Of a stretch of 6,899 nt of DNA, positions 5,860 to 6,899 are shown piece after piece. Positions within the stretch are counted from its first letter, which is position 1; the number at the start of each line of letters is the position of its first letter. The notes below the pieces were generated by a model. It saw only the letters and a program-made list of their open reading frames with translations. It was not told where the DNA came from and made no database searches. A program made the translations under genes and the position numbers. Origin of the DNA: Opitutia bacterium UBA7397 (GTDB lineage: Bacteria > Verrucomicrobiota > Verrucomicrobiia > Opitutales > UBA953); assembly GCA_002470605.1 (NCBI GenBank), contig DKND01000071.1, positions 4,266-11,164 on the forward strand, in the 5' to 3' direction.

Positions 5860-6876
5860 TCAACGTTGCAGGTGTTCGATGACGAACTTGGCTGCGGTGG
5901 CGGTGATTTCTTCGACGGTCGGAGAACAGCCCAGACCGAAGCCATGCGTGCCTTCCTTGACTTCGACATATTGGATTTCGGCGCCGACTTCTTTACCTTG
6001 AGCGAAAAGTTTTCTGGAATTATCTACGGACAACACGGTATCTTTATCGCCATGGAAACAGAAGACAGGCGTCGAGTTTTTCTGGATGAGTACGACCGGG
6101 CTCAATAGTCGCATGATGTCGCGCTTCTGGTCGGCAGGTCCTCCGAACATCAGCGTGGCTCGTTGACCTAGGAAGCGGCCGGCCAGTTTTTCGTCAGTGA
6201 AATCGGTCGCGGGGTAGTAGGCGATTTCACAACGGATGGTAGCTGGGTCGAAGGCGGCGAGCTCCGGGTCGCCGGGGTATTTCTTGGGGTCGCCCAGAGC
6301 GGTGACGAGGGAGAGGTGACCGCCGGCGGATCCGCCAATGGTGGCGATGCGCGTGGGGTCGATGTGGTATTGGGCCGCATTTTTGACAAGGAAACGCAGG
6401 GCGTCTTTGCAATCGATGGCACTGTCAAAGGCCGAGGCTTTGGGGGAGTTGAGCCGGTATTCGATGCTGGCGCAGATGATACCGGCCTTGGCGCAATGAT
6501 GGAATACGCCTGAGATATCTGGCCGGGTCATGCGGAAGCGGTCGCCGCCGGACCAGCCGCCGCCATGGATGTAGACGAGGACGGGAGCGGCCGGATTTTT
6601 TAATCCTTTTGGGGTCAGGATTTCCATCTGGAGCGCCTGGTCGCCGACTTTCTTGTAAACGATATCAGGCAGGTGATCGAACTCCGAGAAAGCTGCGGCA
6701 ATGATTTCCGCTTGGGTTTTAGTGGATGCTTTTTTGGCCGGCCGGGCAGCCTTCTTGGCCTTGCCGGTTTCTGCCGTTGGGTTGGCGGGCGGACTTGCCG
6801 GCTTGTTGTCGGGCTCGGCTCCTCGGGCGACGAAGACTAAGGATAATAAAAGTAGTCCAACCGGGATTTTTTTCAT
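5860..6876 (-). CDS. Exported alpha/beta-hydrolase-3 type esterase
   Basis: This 338-residue protein is a carboxylesterase-like enzyme of the hormone-sensitive-lipase/BD-FAE type. Residues 1-20 are a signal peptide (MKKIPVGLLLLSLVFVARGA). Residues about 21-55 are a low-complexity Pro/Ala/Lys linker. The hydrolase domain follows: oxyanion-hole motif HGGGW (104-108), nucleophile S183 in GGSAGGH, catalytic acid probably D279 in HGDKDTV, and catalytic H311 in GTHGF, so the triad is complete. Members of this group next to sulfatases commonly remove acetyl or aromatic acyl groups from polysaccharides, which fits here, but neither the acyl group nor the sugar can be read from the sequence. The ATG at 6876 gives an immediate signal peptide. 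Only 21 bases separate its stop from sulfatase A, so they likely form one transcript. A peptidase or lipase with this fold is a less likely alternative. Confidence 0.9.
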   Translation of the reverse strand: MKKIPVGLLLLSLVFVARGAEPDNKPASPPANPTAETGKAKKAARPAKKASTKTQAEIIAAAFSEFDHLPDIVYKKVGDQALQMEILTPKGLKNPAAPVLVYIHGGGWSGGDRFRMTRPDISGVFHHCAKAGIICASIEYRLNSPKASAFDSAIDCKDALRFLVKNAAQYHIDPTRIATIGGSAGGHLSLVTALGDPKKYPGDPELAAFDPATIRCEIAYYPATDFTDEKLAGRFLGQRATLMFGGPADQKRDIMRLLSPVVLIQKNSTPVFCFHGDKDTVLSVDNSRKLFAQGKEVGAEIQYVEVKEGTHGFGLGCSPTVEEITATAAKFVIEHLQR

Positions 6877-6881
6877 AGAAA

Positions 6882-6899
6882 TTATTTAGCGGCCTTCTT
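6882..6899 (-). CDS. Possible last codons of an upstream gene
   Basis: Read on the minus strand from the right edge, one frame gives AAG AAG GCC GCT AAA TAA (K-K-A-A-K-stop), ending 5 bases before the esterase ATG. The Lys/Ala tail is like the ends and linkers of the next two genes, and the tight spacing fits an operon continuing off the window. Six codons are too few to prove a gene or suggest its product. Confidence 0.35.
   Translation of the reverse strand, partial: KKAAK

Overview
The window looks like a piece of a bacterial chromosome from the Planctomycetota–Verrucomicrobiota group, most likely a verrucomicrobium. The reasons are the PSCyt1-type cytochrome gene at the left edge, several exported sulfatases side by side, moderately high GC with GC-rich third codon positions, and starts that lack clear Shine-Dalgarno sequences. 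The phylum call is inference, since there is no marker gene here.

All real genes are on the minus strand and are read from right to left. In transcription order they are: the last codons of an upstream gene (6899-6882, weak call); an exported alpha/beta-hydrolase-3 type esterase (6876-5860); sulfatase A (5838-4306); a 163-base gap with a small hairpin and a possible -10 box; sulfatase B (4142-2253); sulfatase C (2244-463), only 8 bases after B; a 277-base non-coding stretch; and the first 61 codons of a secreted PSCyt1 c-type cytochrome-domain protein (185-1, cut by the window edge).

The three sulfatases each carry the C-x-P-x-R signature, whose cysteine must be converted to formylglycine, and an N-terminal export signal. 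They differ enough in sequence to suggest different linkages or positions on a sulfated glycan. With the esterase, which could remove acetyl or other acyl groups, they read as a decoration-stripping cassette for a sulfated polysaccharide, such as an algal cell wall or a host glycan. No glycoside hydrolase, transporter, regulator or sulfatase-maturing enzyme is in view, so the substrate cannot be named.

The points most worth a second look are: a shared C-terminal domain on sulfatases B and C that A lacks; a short relic of a sulfatase 3' end in the 277-base gap; a 14-base direct repeat at exactly 21-base spacing upstream of the cytochrome gene; and lysine-rich segments in the esterase, sulfatase A and probably the upstream gene. 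I see no mobile element, CRISPR array, RNA gene or obviously new system.
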